DNA from: Prostheceraeus crozeri
Lineage: Eukaryota > Platyhelminthes > Polycladida > Euryleptidae
Assembly (NCBI GenBank): GCA_907163375.1
Contig: CAJQUW010000502.1
Span: forward strand, 1-64,000
Direction of reading: 5' to 3'
DNA length: 64,000 nucleotides
This document shows, one piece after another, positions 7,782 through 18,299 of this stretch; position 1 is the stretch's first letter; each line of letters opens with the position of its first letter. A program made the translations under genes and the position numbers. Under the pieces are notes generated by a model. It worked only from the letters and a program-made list of their open reading frames with translations. It ran no database searches and was not told where the DNA came from.

Positions 7782-10700
7782 TTATTCTACATCACCTGTG
7801 ACAGGAAGGCATCTCCTTCTCTTCGACGGTGGGGGAAGACCTAGGCTGTAGTGTCCATATGGTAATGATAAATTTTTATCCAGCCAACAGCGCTTATCCT
7901 CCCAAAGTGAAAGACCTCGCTTCCTAAATGATTTTGTGCTAACTATGTGATTTTTTGAATTTATAATTGTCATATCTTCAGTTGTATCATTCTCACTATA
8001 ATAGACACTCCTATAGTCATTATGTTTCAATTTTTTAACTGCTGCTCTCTGAATTCCTTTTGCACGTTTGATGCTATGATTCGTAGAGTCTAGATATTTC
8101 ATTGAATACATTTTCGGTTTTAGTAGGATCATTTCCTCAAGCAACTTTCCAGCACACTCATCCTTAAAACAACCTAATCTAGCTTTGTTTGTAGTTGAGT
8201 ATAGTCGGTGGTGACTGTCATAGTTTGAAGAGTCAAACTTTTCACCGAAGTATAGAAGTATATCTTCCAGACGGACAGATGGTGATGTGTATAAACATAG
8301 GAAGAAACTGTCGGTATCACCTCCACAAAGCCGCGTTCTATTTATCAGTGGACATCCTTTTAGATCATTGTAATATAATTGATACATTTCCAACTTACTA
8401 TAGTCAAGTACTGCTTGACCAACATATATTAATTTATTTAAAACTATTGAAGGTTTGTACATTTCCATACCAACCAGATCTTCATCAAATATTTTGTGTT
8501 GAACATAGAGAGGATGATTTGACAATTTCAGTAGTTGTTTCTCATTGTTGACTAGTTTAAATTTTTTCCTTCTCCTTACATTTTCCATTGTTTTACCATA
8601 TAAAGAATTATTTTTCAATTTGTAGAATGACTTTTCGAAGTCAGTGCTTGATTGAGCCCTCTTTTGAGAGTTCATATCAATGTATGTTTTTAACCAAGAC
8701 TTTTGTGTGAATTTTATGCCACTATGAATCTTCTTGATTCTCATGCCCATGGTCAAGTAAAATTTTAAAATTGAGTAGTGGACTACATAATTTTCCCTAT
8801 CAAATTGATGGAGCAGAAGTTTCTTGATAGAAGAAAAATGTGTATTTGGTCTTACTTTTTCATATAGTGTGAAAACATTCTCTTTTCAATCATCTGCATT
8901 TCTGGAGCTAATGGGAAATCGGCAGTGTCATCATGAATGGCTGCAGGATACTCTAAATCTAAATCAAAAATGTAGCCGATTTCACCATCATCATCTATAT
9001 TTTGAACATTTTCTTCAATTAAAAAATTATCTAATTCACTTTCATTCAACCATTTGAAATTTGAGTGGGGTAGATTCCTACTGAGTGAAGAACCGTAAAG
9101 GTTATTAACATCTAAGTAGGTCAAATGTCGACTTTCATGTGTATTATTTCCTAATTCTTCAATGCGTGCACGCGCTCGGTGAATGTTGGTGAAAGTCATA
9201 CCCCCTCTAATTCCTCGTTCAAATAGATTGTACATATTTTCATCTTGTATGTAGTGTGGGGGATCATTGGAAGAGAAATTTAGTGCTGAGGTAAAGCTAA
9301 GATGTGGGAGACTGACAAAATGTACAGGGTCGACTTCATCCTCACGTTGACTCAATGCTCTAAACACTTCAAATATGTCTGCCAACAATAAAACATCTAA
9401 CTTCAGATATGCCAGCATGTAATCACCAAATGTGCTACAATTAAATTCAATCCATGCCTTGTTAGCGTGTTCATATTCACTATCGGAACAGTGCTCACGA
9501 GTAAGATCATTATAGAATTCAAATTGTGGTGGTAGACAGTCTTCCGTCAACGTGTTTAAGTTTTTGAAGTATGAATATGGAAACACTCCCTTCTGATATA
9601 AAACATTATCACTTAATTGTGGAAATTCTACCCTTAATGTCTCTACATGCTCATACGTTTGCAAGCCCTTGGCTAATTCACTCAAGGATGCACTTAGAAA
9701 TTGATATGAGTCTAAGAATTTTAGTTTAAAGTATACTGTCTTCCCTTTGTATTCATTTACAGGGACACTGGCGGATAAAGTTATATATTTTTCAGCAGTT
9801 GCTGCTACAACATCTAATTTCCAAGATTTCATTCTTCCAATCGCTTTATAGCAAACGATGTGACTATCATAATTTTTAAAATTGTGGAAAAATATGGGGA
9901 GCTCCCGTCTGTTAAGTCTTAACCGGAGATTGCATTTCCTACATAATGTTTGCCTATATCGTCCGGTGATATGATCATGATCACGAACTTTTATGACTTC
10001 ATCGCTGAATTTCGATTTACATTTGTTGCAACATTCTGCATTCTCATGGCGTGCTTTTTCATCCGCTGACAGTGACATTGGCTGCCTAGTTGTTGCACAT
10101 TGGTTGTCATATAAGTCTTGGGCTACAGTTTCTAAGTGGTGCAAGAAACTAATAATGCAATTTTCTCCCTCAAAGAGGTAATACTTGTTTTCAAATTTCG
10201 ATTGAAGGGCATTATGCCAGACATGATAAGCTCCAATGGCCGCAGGTTTATGTATTTTATTATCAATGTAGCACTCTATATCTGCATAAATTACTAAAGG
10301 AGGACTTAGTTGATATTCCATGCTACTTGTTAGTACTTTTAGATCCGATGGCATTTTTTCTATTTGTGCTTTTCCTCGAATGCAAAACTGGAAGTGTCGT
10401 TCTAGTGTTGTCTTATATGTGAATGACTGAGTGCATCTTTCGCAGAAGTATTTATGTCTTTTTAAAGTTCTCCTATACAATCTTGACAGCTTTGGAATTC
10501 CACAATAGTGTGCTGCTCCATTGTTTAGAATTAGCAAAATATTAACCGTTTGCCTACCAGTAAAGTTACTATTGTAACGAACACCTTTGAGTCCATTTTC
10601 ATAAAAGTGAATGTTAATTTTAATATCATTATTTTTCTCAAATTTTGGAATATCTTTGATTGATACTGGTGTGGAAATGCCTTCCATATTTAGCTCAGAT

Positions 10701-11626
10701 GTCCACTTACTATATGATTTTACTTCATTCCTTGAATAAGGTACTTCATTATAATGCAATATTGATAAAACTGCATATAGGAAGCAATCATTTGCATTTG
10801 AATTAACATTAATGACAGCTTTAGAGTTTTTTAACTTCTTTGGTAGAGGAAATGATTGTCCACCTGACAGTATTGGACTTGTTATTACATTGAACTCTAT
10901 ATTTTGTACATCATCTATAATCCAATTGCTACCCTTTTTTGTGAAGGCTTCAATATGATTTATTAGACTATTTAGATGATCCTGAAACCAAGCATCATAG
11001 TCATAAATATAGTTTGAGGATGATGAGGTAAAGTGTGCGAGAAAAGTTTCTTCTTCTTGAGGATTAGAACGGACATAACGAATTTGTGCAATCAGACGAC
11101 CGCGCAATTGATAGCTCCTTAGTAAGTCAGACACTAAATTCCCTAACATGGAACGCATGCTTTCTAAGAATGATGTTATGTCCACAGTAGGTGTTGTTGG
11201 CGTGATATCATACACACGTGCATGGCCATTGAGTGCGCTTTCGCTGAGACTAACAGTTCCATAGTTATTATGCATATTCATCTCACTATTTGTATTATGT
11301 ACATTCATATGCTGTCGAAATCTACTTATAGAGTTATACGTTTTGCCACACCGAGAGCAGTATTGCATAAAGTTTTGTATGTTAGTTGAAGCGCTGGTTG
11401 TTGGCTTAGAAGTAGATCTATTTTGATTATTCGAATTTGACTCTGTTATGCTATCATTCGGTTTATTATTGCATACAAGTTTATGCCTCTTAAGATTATC
11501 CATCCTATTCGTCTTATATGGACACTTGCTACATTGATACGTTTTTCCTAACTTACAAAATTTTTCATGACGTTGCAAATTGCCAATGAGAGTGAACACT
11601 TTTCCACACTTGGTACAGACAACCAT
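7782..11626 (-). pseudogene. Protein-primed DNA polymerase B of the Polinton (broken)
   Basis: Leftward gene of about 1280 codons, the usual size for this family, currently in pieces. From the N-terminus: several C2H2 zinc fingers (CTKCGKVFTLIGNLQRHEKFC, CSKCPYKTNRMDNLKRH and a third), a segment with NANDCFLYAVLSILHYNE typical of Polinton polymerases, another C2H2 finger, the exonuclease part (VIYADIECYID), a CxxC-HxxxH knuckle (NKCKSKF...DHDHITG), FFHNFKNYDSH, the TPR-like region (LYDYMLAYLKLDVLLLAD-like block) and palm motifs FTNIHRARA and YLDVNNLYG. The distal part carries KLKNNSLYGKTMEN and the catalytic CGGDTDSFF. It replicates the element using a terminal protein primer. Its ATG at 11626 lies about 35 bp from a TATA box. 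Confidence 0.92.
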
Positions 11627-11652
11627 GATTATTGATGAGGATTGAAATTACT

Positions 11653-11670
11653 AAGCCCTTATATACATCT
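11653..11670 (-). promoter_or_regulatory. TATA box of the polymerase gene
   Basis: On the minus strand the sequence GTATATAAGGGCTTA lies about 30 bp before the polymerase ATG, implying a very short leader. Similar TATATAA boxes precede the three other genes of the accessory arm (near 14560, 16338 and 16412). Confidence 0.55.
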
Positions 11671-11781
11671 ACCATCTAATGACGTCAGCGTCATCACCAG
11701 CCAATACCGTATGTTCCGATCTGTTGTAAAGAGAAAACACATAAAATTTTCAGTAATTAATTTTTCAAAATAAAAAGAAAG

Positions 11782-14565
11782 TCAAAGCTTAACACATTTC
11801 ACAATACCATTGTGATACAACTTCAAGTGGCTGCAGCTTTCACTGCAGCCACCCAAGTCGTCCATCCTCGTTAGACGCACCTTACTAATAACATTGTCTC
11901 TGCACTCGATGTGCACCAATGTTTCTTTGTCATGTCTCTGAATGTTGGTCACTTGCGAGGCCAACAGGAGGTTTGATTGAGTTATATTTTGTAAGGACTC
12001 AACCAAACCTCTGTTGTCCTCTATTAGCTGAGCCTCACGGGCCTCTGACTCCCTCAGACGCTCTTGGCAACGGCGTAGTTTGGAGTAAATGTCTTCCTCC
12101 GTCGTTGCATCGAGGTCGACATCATACTCTCGCACTGGGAGAGGGGCCTTGGGAACTGTAGCAGGAGCTGCGGCGGGGATAGGTGTCGCGGAGGAAGGAG
12201 CTGCGGCTGGGATCGGAGGTGACGGAGAGGAAGGAGCTGCGGGCGTTGGAGGGGGTGGGATCGGAGCTGCCGGACAAGAAGGAACTGCGAGCGATAGAGG
12301 ACGCACAGGGGATGGAGGAGCAAGCGTCATCATCGGGGACAGCGGCAGGCGGACGCTCCAGCTGGGGGATGCCCGGATGTGGCTGAAGGACACCTCTTCC
12401 TGTGATGCACACATGACGGACTCCTGTAAACAAAGGAAACAATTGTTTATTAGGATAATTGTCAACAAAGTAATTTTCAAAATGTTTTAATAGAAAATTC
12501 TACACTGAAGCAGTTAACCAAGCTTCATACTTACATTAGTAACAGATTCATCGTGATCATCGGATGACGATGTTGGAGAATCGTCGGATGAGGATGATGT
12601 TGCAGAATCCTCGGATGAGGATGATTCGTGTATGGAGTAGGGCCTCTCCTCATTGTCCTCAATGGACGTGGTTGTCGCTGGCGTGCTTAAAAAGCTCCTG
12701 TGCTTTTTAAGGGATAGAGATCGCACAGCCTGCAGCGGAAAAAATGTGACAATATGTTTATATAAAGAGATAGACATAGACAGGTTTTCAAGGTGTTGTT
12801 GTTGTCTGTTATCTGAGCGTAGACCACAGCAATCACACTTACGGGGCTAGAGGCGAGTTTTCTTCCTGGGGAATTCCCTCGAGGCAGCTTCGGACATGTG
12901 GGGATTGGTTGAACACTTGGAAACAGCTAAAAAAAGAGATTCATATTTGATTTCTCCTTAGAAACTATTAAGCAAATTAATTTGTTACCTTTCGCAAGTT
13001 TTCCACCACATTTCCATCTTCAAACCCGACTGTCATCGCTTGAGGTGGTTCAGTCTGAAATGTTTTAACAACATTGATTTAATTATGCATATGAATAATA
13101 ACCCAAGTAAATAGATTCTCACATCTTTAACGATGAGTTTTTTCTGCACCAACACCTTTGTCTTCTTCGGTGGGGGCATCACCAAATCCTGAAATGTGTA
13201 AACGACATATGCTTATATTGACTTAATGAAGTAGCATTTTATCTATCCCCAGTGGATCAGTTATTCGTTGAAGCTAGGATTGACATCACTTACCTCAAAA
13301 TCGCTGAAAGTCTCGTCGACAAATTCTCGGGACTTAGGGGCTTTCTTGGGAGCGCGAGACTTAGGGGCTTTCTTGGGAGGCTGTTGAGGTTCGTCCACCT
13401 GGGACAAAACACCTTCCACCGGCCTGTCCTTCGAAAAGAGGCGTTGCAACTTCTTTTTTTCATTACTAGAAGTCAAATTGATCCCTTTCCGTCCATTCTC
13501 AAGAGCACAGGGGGTATGACGAACAATGAAGGCCTTCGCCGAATCGGTGTTAGCCTTCATATCACTACTTTCATACGTCCTACAGGAAAGGCAGTAGATG
13601 TAGGAGCAGTCTTCTCTGAAGATGCACTCCTTGTGCCCGCTTTTGTTGGCATGTCGAACGGGCAGTTGACATGTCTCACAAAAATGGAAGACGAGACGTT
13701 GTCGTGCGATACTCTCATGTCGAACCATTTCTGTAGAGGATAAAAAACTTTTATTATAATTTAATCCCTTATTAAATAAGAAATCATTTATGTAACACCT
13801 TCAAAGCTTTATTAAGTACTAGATTAATATTAGACAAATCTTAAGAAGAAATAAATTTATGGATGAAATAGAAACTGAGATTCGAAAGTTTAATTTCATT
13901 TCAAAGGGTTTGTTTATAAAAAGACATAAAATTTGGAAACAGCTGATTAATCATTATTTAATTACGAAATAATAATAGAATGAAAATGAGATTTCGAAAA
14001 TTTCAACCATTAAAAAATTAGTTTAATTAAACAAGTTTGAACTTTATGGAAGCAGCTGATTTATATTTCTTTTAAATTGAAATAAACATAATAGAACGAA
14101 AGTAAAATTTTCGAAAATTTCAACCGTTAATCAATTCGTTTGATTAAACAAATTTGAATTCATGCATCAGCTATCAGATGACATTGAATTTTTATTTAAA
14201 TATCTTTTTATTTAGAAAGAATGTGTAAAAATACGGATGTCAATTGCACTTTTACTCAGACTTATACAGTCATGTCTCTTCTGGATGACTTAATATAGGA
14301 AGAAAATAAAAAACATGGTTAATAATGTAACATAAAGTGTTCCTATCCTGAAACCCAGACTTCTATATTTAAAGCTATTTGGTTATAAGAACTTAATAAT
14401 GTTCCTACTCCCGAATATCCTACAAAGTAGCACAACTGGACAATGAAACTCACTTCAGAATTGTAATATGAACCGGAGAACGGAGGAACGAAGAACGACG
14501 TCTGATATGGACACTGAATAATTCAAAAATGAGTGAAGATCTGATGTGTGCAAGTTCTTTATATA
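11782..14565 (-). CDS. Spliced accessory gene: Cys/His domain, acidic-serine and proline tracts, coiled coil
   Basis: Unrecognised leftward gene next to the polymerase. Six open blocks between 13728 and 11782 are separated by five short introns (62-113 nt), each with a GT donor (four GTAAG or GTGAG type, one GTAAC) and a pyrimidine-rich AG acceptor, and every intron falls in phase 0; the blocks total about 495 codons. An AG acceptor just before the first ATG, a TATATAAAG box at 14557-14565 and a GTGAGT donor near 14450 suggest a non-coding leader exon. The N-terminus has a Cys/His cluster (FCETCQLP..H..SGHKEC, then CSYIYCLSCRTYES), followed by a doubled APKS-R repeat, basic patches, an acidic serine run, an alanine/proline-rich tract and a coiled coil (SKLRRCQERLRESEA...ANQSNLLLASQ type heptads). 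The layout suggests a nuclear or virion adaptor. Whether it is element cargo or a captured host gene is open. Confidence 0.65.
13866..14175. repeat. Imperfect tandem repeat, about 110-130 bp, three copies
   Basis: Three diverged copies share ATTTCGAAAATTTCAACC, GTTTAATTAAACAA, and (G)GAAACAGCTGATT-type blocks in the same order. They lie in the predicted first intron of the spliced gene. No open frame. Confidence 0.55.
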
Positions 14566-14599
14566 TGAAATGGACAAAGCAACTATGAACAAAGACTTT

Positions 14600-15750
14600 A
14601 TGACATCACATCATCGCATTAGTACAGTTAAACAAAATTGATAAGTCAAACAAGAATTGGAACAGCTGGTTTATTTTTAACCTTAGAAATGGAAGTGCCA
14701 TCATGTGTTGAAAGATTTCTACATGTAAACAGTAGACTGAATTCAAAGTAATATGAACTGATGGACTGATGTATTATTTGATATACATGTTATTATTAAT
14801 AGTCATATAATGATTCATATTTGAAGATATAAAACGTGCGATTTGAATAGAACATTAAATTTGAATTAAGCGCTAAATTTCGCGCCAAAATGCGAATAAT
14901 CAAATTTAAAGACTTTCGAAAATTTGAATTTCGCGCCAAAATTCAAATAATCAAACTAAAATACTAGGGTTAAGGGTTCGGGTTAAGGTTAGGGAAGCAA
15001 GAAGAGTATCTATGGCACCCGGAACCCATGGGTAAATAAATTTTCGAGTGCGCGAAGCGCCCCCCCACCGTGTATGAAGTGTATGAAGGTCAAAGGTCAA
15101 GGTCAGGTCTAAGGTCAAGGTCAAGTGTAGAGGATTGTATATTATGGTCATTTTTAGTTGTAAAACTTTAACTTTAAAAATTTGTAAACTTAGTCATTTT
15201 TGTAAAAAAACGTGGAATTTTTCAAGTTGCATACAGATGCATACAACTAGGATTTTTTCATCAAATGGGTACATACAATATATCATTCGAATGCTCTTTT
15301 CATGCTGCTTCTAATGGTGCATTGTATGACACATGTATGATAGATAACTAGAGAGCTACATGTCTTTAAAGAATGGGCTAAAAACTTAGTGAATTTAAAA
15401 ATCTAACATTTGTCTGCTTGCATACAGTTGCATACAACTAGGATTTTCCCATCGAATAGGTACATACCTTATATCATTCGAAAGGTCTTTTCATTCTCAT
15501 TCTTATGGTGTCGTGTATGACACATGTATGATATCATCCTGGACTGCTACAAGCATTTTAAAATTAACAACATAACTGTTTCTTTAAAAGTTATATGTTC
15601 CTATTTATTTCAAGTTGAAGTCTTCATATTTGATTTTTTGTTTCAATTCAGTTATTGAACATCATTAATTGTAGATAGTTATTCCCCTATCCCATTCAGA
15701 CCTTAATTGAAGACCGATTTGTGAAGTGATAAAACAAGTCTGTTCATATA
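14600..15750. other. Non-coding arm with telomere-like, GGTCAA and TCGCGCCAAAAT repeats
   Basis: No gene seen. It holds two copies of TTTCGCGCCAAAAT.C.AATAATCAAA (about 14877-14955), a degenerate telomere-like stretch of GGGTTA units (14965-14994), a GCGCGAAGCGC palindrome (about 15052), a short GGTCAA array (about 15085-15125) and the duplication listed separately. TCGCGCC resembles an E2F-type site, but that is only a pattern match. Such density of short repeats could mark a replication or regulatory region of the element. Confidence 0.45.
15227..15545. repeat. Diverged tandem duplication, period about 191 bp
   Basis: Two copies begin TTGCATACAG.TGCATACAACTAGGATTTT, continue TATATCATTCGAA..CTTTTCAT and end with TATGACACATGTATGATA, starting near 15227 and 15418. 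The copies differ by many substitutions but keep order and spacing. No coding potential seen. Confidence 0.7.
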
Positions 15751-15790
15751 TACAAATGAATATTAAATGAAGAGATTAAGAAAAAACACA

Positions 15791-16252
15791 CTAAATGTCA
15801 TCAAGGTAAGGAAAGGGTACAAGTTTTTTCAAGTCCACTTGCACATGGATCCTGGTCTTTTTGGGCGCACAGGGACAGCGACGTGGTGTGTCAAGGTCGA
15901 TGACCGAAAATTCGAGAGCGGTTGTGAGGTTCCGCTCGTTCGGCTCCATTCGCATGAAGACCCGTTTGGTGTGGTACTTTTTCGGGCCGTTCTTCACTTT
16001 GACCGTGACCCTTCCATAAAGTGGCGTTCGCATGGACTTCTTATTCATGTGACGCATCGTCTCGATTGATACGTCACTATCTTCATCACTCGAGTAGTCG
16101 GGCGATGCAGGGGCTTGGGTGAACACCACCGGCTCGTTTGGTGTTGTCGATCGCTCCATCGGAGATTGGGGAGGTGTATTGGTACGTTCCACTGGCGAAG
16201 TGGTACGATCAGCAGTACCGTTCTCAACTGCGGCTTTCTGTTTGCGATCCAT
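15791..16252 (-). CDS. Hypothetical protein, Ser/Pro-rich N-terminus and basic conserved-looking C-terminus
   Basis: A 153-residue frame I do not recognise. Residues 1-60 are rich in Ser, Thr, Pro and acid (TTSPVERTNTPPQSP, YSSDEDSDVS), typical of disordered, phosphorylated tails. Residues 70-150 alternate basic and hydrophobic residues (LYGRVTVKVKNGPKKYHTKR) and include CPCAPKKTRIHVQVDL, like a small beta-rich domain. It is transcribed divergently from the 96-residue gene at 16475, from a shared 220-bp spacer with its own TATA box near 16338. It may be an accessory gene of the Polinton; no function is claimed. Confidence 0.5.
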   Translation of the reverse strand: MDRKQKAAVENGTADRTTSPVERTNTPPQSPMERSTTPNEPVVFTQAPASPDYSSDEDSDVSIETMRHMNKKSMRTPLYGRVTVKVKNGPKKYHTKRVFMRMEPNERNLTTALEFSVIDLDTPRRCPCAPKKTRIHVQVDLKKLVPFPYLDDI

Positions 16253-16333
16253 TATGACTTGTAGATTAAAAATAATTGTAACTTGTAAACGTGAGGATTA
16301 GAACCTTTGATAAGAATTGGTACAAACCTCGGA

Positions 16334-16418
16334 CTTATATACTTTTTAAACGAAGGAAATCCTAACAACCAATCAGAGAGGTACCGAACTTCCCTAAAGA
16401 ATATATAACTATAAAAAG
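16334..16418. promoter_or_regulatory. Divergent promoter pair with two TATA boxes
   Basis: Minus strand GTATATAAGT (16334-16342) lies about 85 bp before the ATG at 16252, and plus strand TATAAAAAG (16410-16418) lies about 57 bp before the ATG at 16475. The two boxes face away from each other in a 220-bp spacer. Confidence 0.5.
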
Positions 16419-16474
16419 GATGTCATTGTTCCAAACTGTTAAGTACTTATCCTCAACGTTCCATAACAAGAAGC

Positions 16475-16765
16475 ATGTCCTCAAAACCATTATTTTATTT
16501 TCAAAATGACAGCGAAGTCATTATGGGAGGTCAGTTGGACATGACCATGCATCTCTGTTGCGGCTGCAAAGTGGCCCTGTGGAAAACCTTGACTGTGTCA
16601 GCACTTCAAAGGCGGAGTGGACTACCGGTGAAGTGTCCGGTACACGAGTGTGACCATGACTTTAGCAACAATCAGACATTTCATGAATGGTGTGATGACT
16701 TCCTGAAGATCATGGAGTCGCCTGAGGGACGTGATCTGTACCCATCATTTATTTTTAATGCATAA
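16475..16765 (+). CDS. Small hypothetical protein with a Cys/His zinc-binding-like cluster
   Basis: A 96-residue frame with a good start (AGCATGTCC) downstream of a TATA box. The middle holds HLCCGCKVALWK and, 20 residues on, KCPVHECDHDF, a CxxC...CxxxxCxH pattern that could bind zinc. The C-terminus is acidic and aromatic (FHEWCDDFLKIME). I do not recognise the family. It is the last open frame before the mariner relic at 17.2 kb and would be the terminal gene of the Polinton accessory arm if that arm belongs to the element. It could regulate transcription, but that is a guess from size and metal-site pattern. Confidence 0.5.
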   Translation: MSSKPLFYFQNDSEVIMGGQLDMTMHLCCGCKVALWKTLTVSALQRRSGLPVKCPVHECDHDFSNNQTFHEWCDDFLKIMESPEGRDLYPSFIFNA

Positions 16766-16769
16766 ATTA

Positions 16770-17215
16770 AACTTACATTGTAAATCTCTTGTCTTTTTCA
16801 TTTTAAACATAGTTCTGGAATTGGTTTTCTTATTGGGGAGCAACTAAATCATAACTGCACAGTAAAGTTTCACATCTAAATAGTGCTACATTTAAAATAA
16901 TTGTCACAATAGTCGCAACTGAGCAAACCCATTCAAAATCAAACAACGGACGTCTATCGGTACGTACCCAAGTGCTCAGAACCAAACCACACAAGTTCGA
17001 TCATAGACGTTCCGAAACACAGTGTACTCAACCGATTGTACCAAACACATGTACCTATCCAGTAAAACAGATCTCATACAGGTTCCTATTCATAACACTG
17101 AATTATACATGTACCTATTGATAACACTAAATTTTACATGTACCTATCCATGTACCTATTGATAACACTAAATTTTACATGTACCTATCCCTCGCAAGTA
17201 GGGCACACTTTTCAC
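16770..17215. other. Gap with a short tandem repeat; probable Polinton right boundary
   Basis: No gene seen. Near 17045-17190, TACATGTACCTATC recurs at least four times, twice as part of a tandem unit of about 44 bp (TGTACCTATTGATAACACTAAATT...). The Polinton end should lie in or near this stretch, but the sequence offers no clear terminus. Confidence 0.4.
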
Positions 17216-17217
17216 TA

Positions 17218-17974
17218 CTGTGGTAAAATAATGGTGTGGTGCGGTATTTGCGGTACCAGAATAGTTATGCCTTCGGAAGAAAGTATTACTTCAAAGAAAG
17301 TATGACTTCGGAAGTCTACCTACGAATGCTCCAAGAGGAAATTATACCATCACTACTAAATGTTGACGGAGAATTTCCGGAATTCTTCCAGCAGGACGGA
17401 GCGCTACCTCACTATGGAATATCTGTCAGATCTTGGTTGGACCAGCATTTCACGAATCGGTGGATATGAAGACGTGGACCTGTTGAGTGGCCACCTCGTT
17501 CACCCGACTTGTCACCTCTCAACTTTTACATGTGGGGTCATCTCAAATCCTTAGTGCATGCTAAGAAGATCAGGGATCTGGATCATTTGCAAGAAAGAGT
17601 TGTTGATGCTTGCGCCTGCATTTCGTCGTATGTTTTGAGTCGTGCTCGTATTGACTGAAAAATTTTCTCCTACTGTGTGTAAAACGGGACGGTTCAGACA
17701 CAGAACGCATAATGTGATTAGCTTTTCTTTCACTGTGTCTTGTTGAATACTAATTCCTATTAAAATAAATTGTTTTTATCTTTTCTAGATCCAAGTGGAA
17801 GCTTATTTAATTCAGCTATGTATTGAACTTCGTAGTAACTGTTTTTGCAATGTAAAATGCTTATTGCATATATTTATCCAATTCAGCAGTGATACTTTAG
17901 TAAATTAGGTTAACCATCATAGTAATGTGCAAAATGCAACTTTTCCTATGTCTCCAGAATTACGCCTCACCCTG
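17218..17974 (+). pseudogene. Mariner-like (IS630-Tc1-mariner) transposase relic, 5' part lost
   Basis: The translated region keeps IMVWCGICGTRI, then FQQDGALPHYGISVRSWLDQ, and after an in-frame stop RRGPVEWPPRSPDLSPLNFYMWGHLKS and a C-terminal ARID. QQDGA holds the second catalytic aspartate; the third acidic position (SPDLSPxNF) is asparagine here, so the copy is dead. About 41 residues separate these positions, as in the long-spacer mariner relatives. The 3' end is defined by CGCCTCACCCTG followed by TA (17975-17976). The matching left terminus and the N-terminal half are absent. It is a distant relative of the intact copy at 31099-32825. Confidence 0.8.
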
Positions 17975-18299
17975 TATATCATATATTCATAGACATACCA
18001 GGTAATACGTGAATTCGGACATGGACATCTAGATATCCATGATTTGGACAAAAACAGGTTGAACCATGGATGTCTAGATGTCCATGGTTGAGCTGACATC
18101 AAATAGCATGCAATGATAGAATCAATGATTGTTCGTAATGAAGCACAGAAAGCTATGGGTTGCACTTAAAACGAAGATAGAAATAACTTATTAAAATTGC
18201 TACTAAAAACTCGGTATGAAGTAGTAAGCAAAAATACGAAAATAGAGAAGGCTGAGAAGAAATTGAATAATAGATAAGAAAACAGAAGATTACGAGGAG

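Larger units (their letters stand above)
1..16800. mobile_element. Polinton/Maverick (virus-like DNA element), left end outside window, broken
   Basis: The span carries the diagnostic Polinton set: FtsK/HerA-type packaging ATPase, retroviral-like integrase with chromodomain, two jelly-roll type capsid candidates, a basic core-like protein, an adenain-type cysteine protease and a protein-primed DNA polymerase B. Structural genes and integrase run rightward, the polymerase and its neighbour run leftward, and the two sets converge near 6.5 kb. The arm from 11.7 to 16.8 kb holds genes I do not know from Polintons; I assign it to the element because of continuity, compact spacing and shared TATA-box layout, which is inference. 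Terminal inverted repeats and the 6-bp target duplication could not be examined because the left end is outside the window. The element is broken (about three to five breaks overall), yet most frames stay open, suggesting a fairly recent copy. The right boundary (somewhere between 16.77 and 17.2 kb) is uncertain. Confidence 0.9.

Noticed and set aside
12089-12490. Glycine/alanine-rich plus-strand frame
   Set aside because: Mirror of the proline/alanine tract of the minus-strand spliced gene, where splice sites and coiled coil support the minus strand.
13252-13743. 163-codon plus-strand frame
   Set aside because: Antisense of the Cys/His block of the spliced gene; no motif of its own.
14965-14994. 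Telomere proximity suggested by GGGTTA units
   Set aside because: Only about 30 degenerate bases inside a gene-bearing element; too short and impure for a telomere or healed end.
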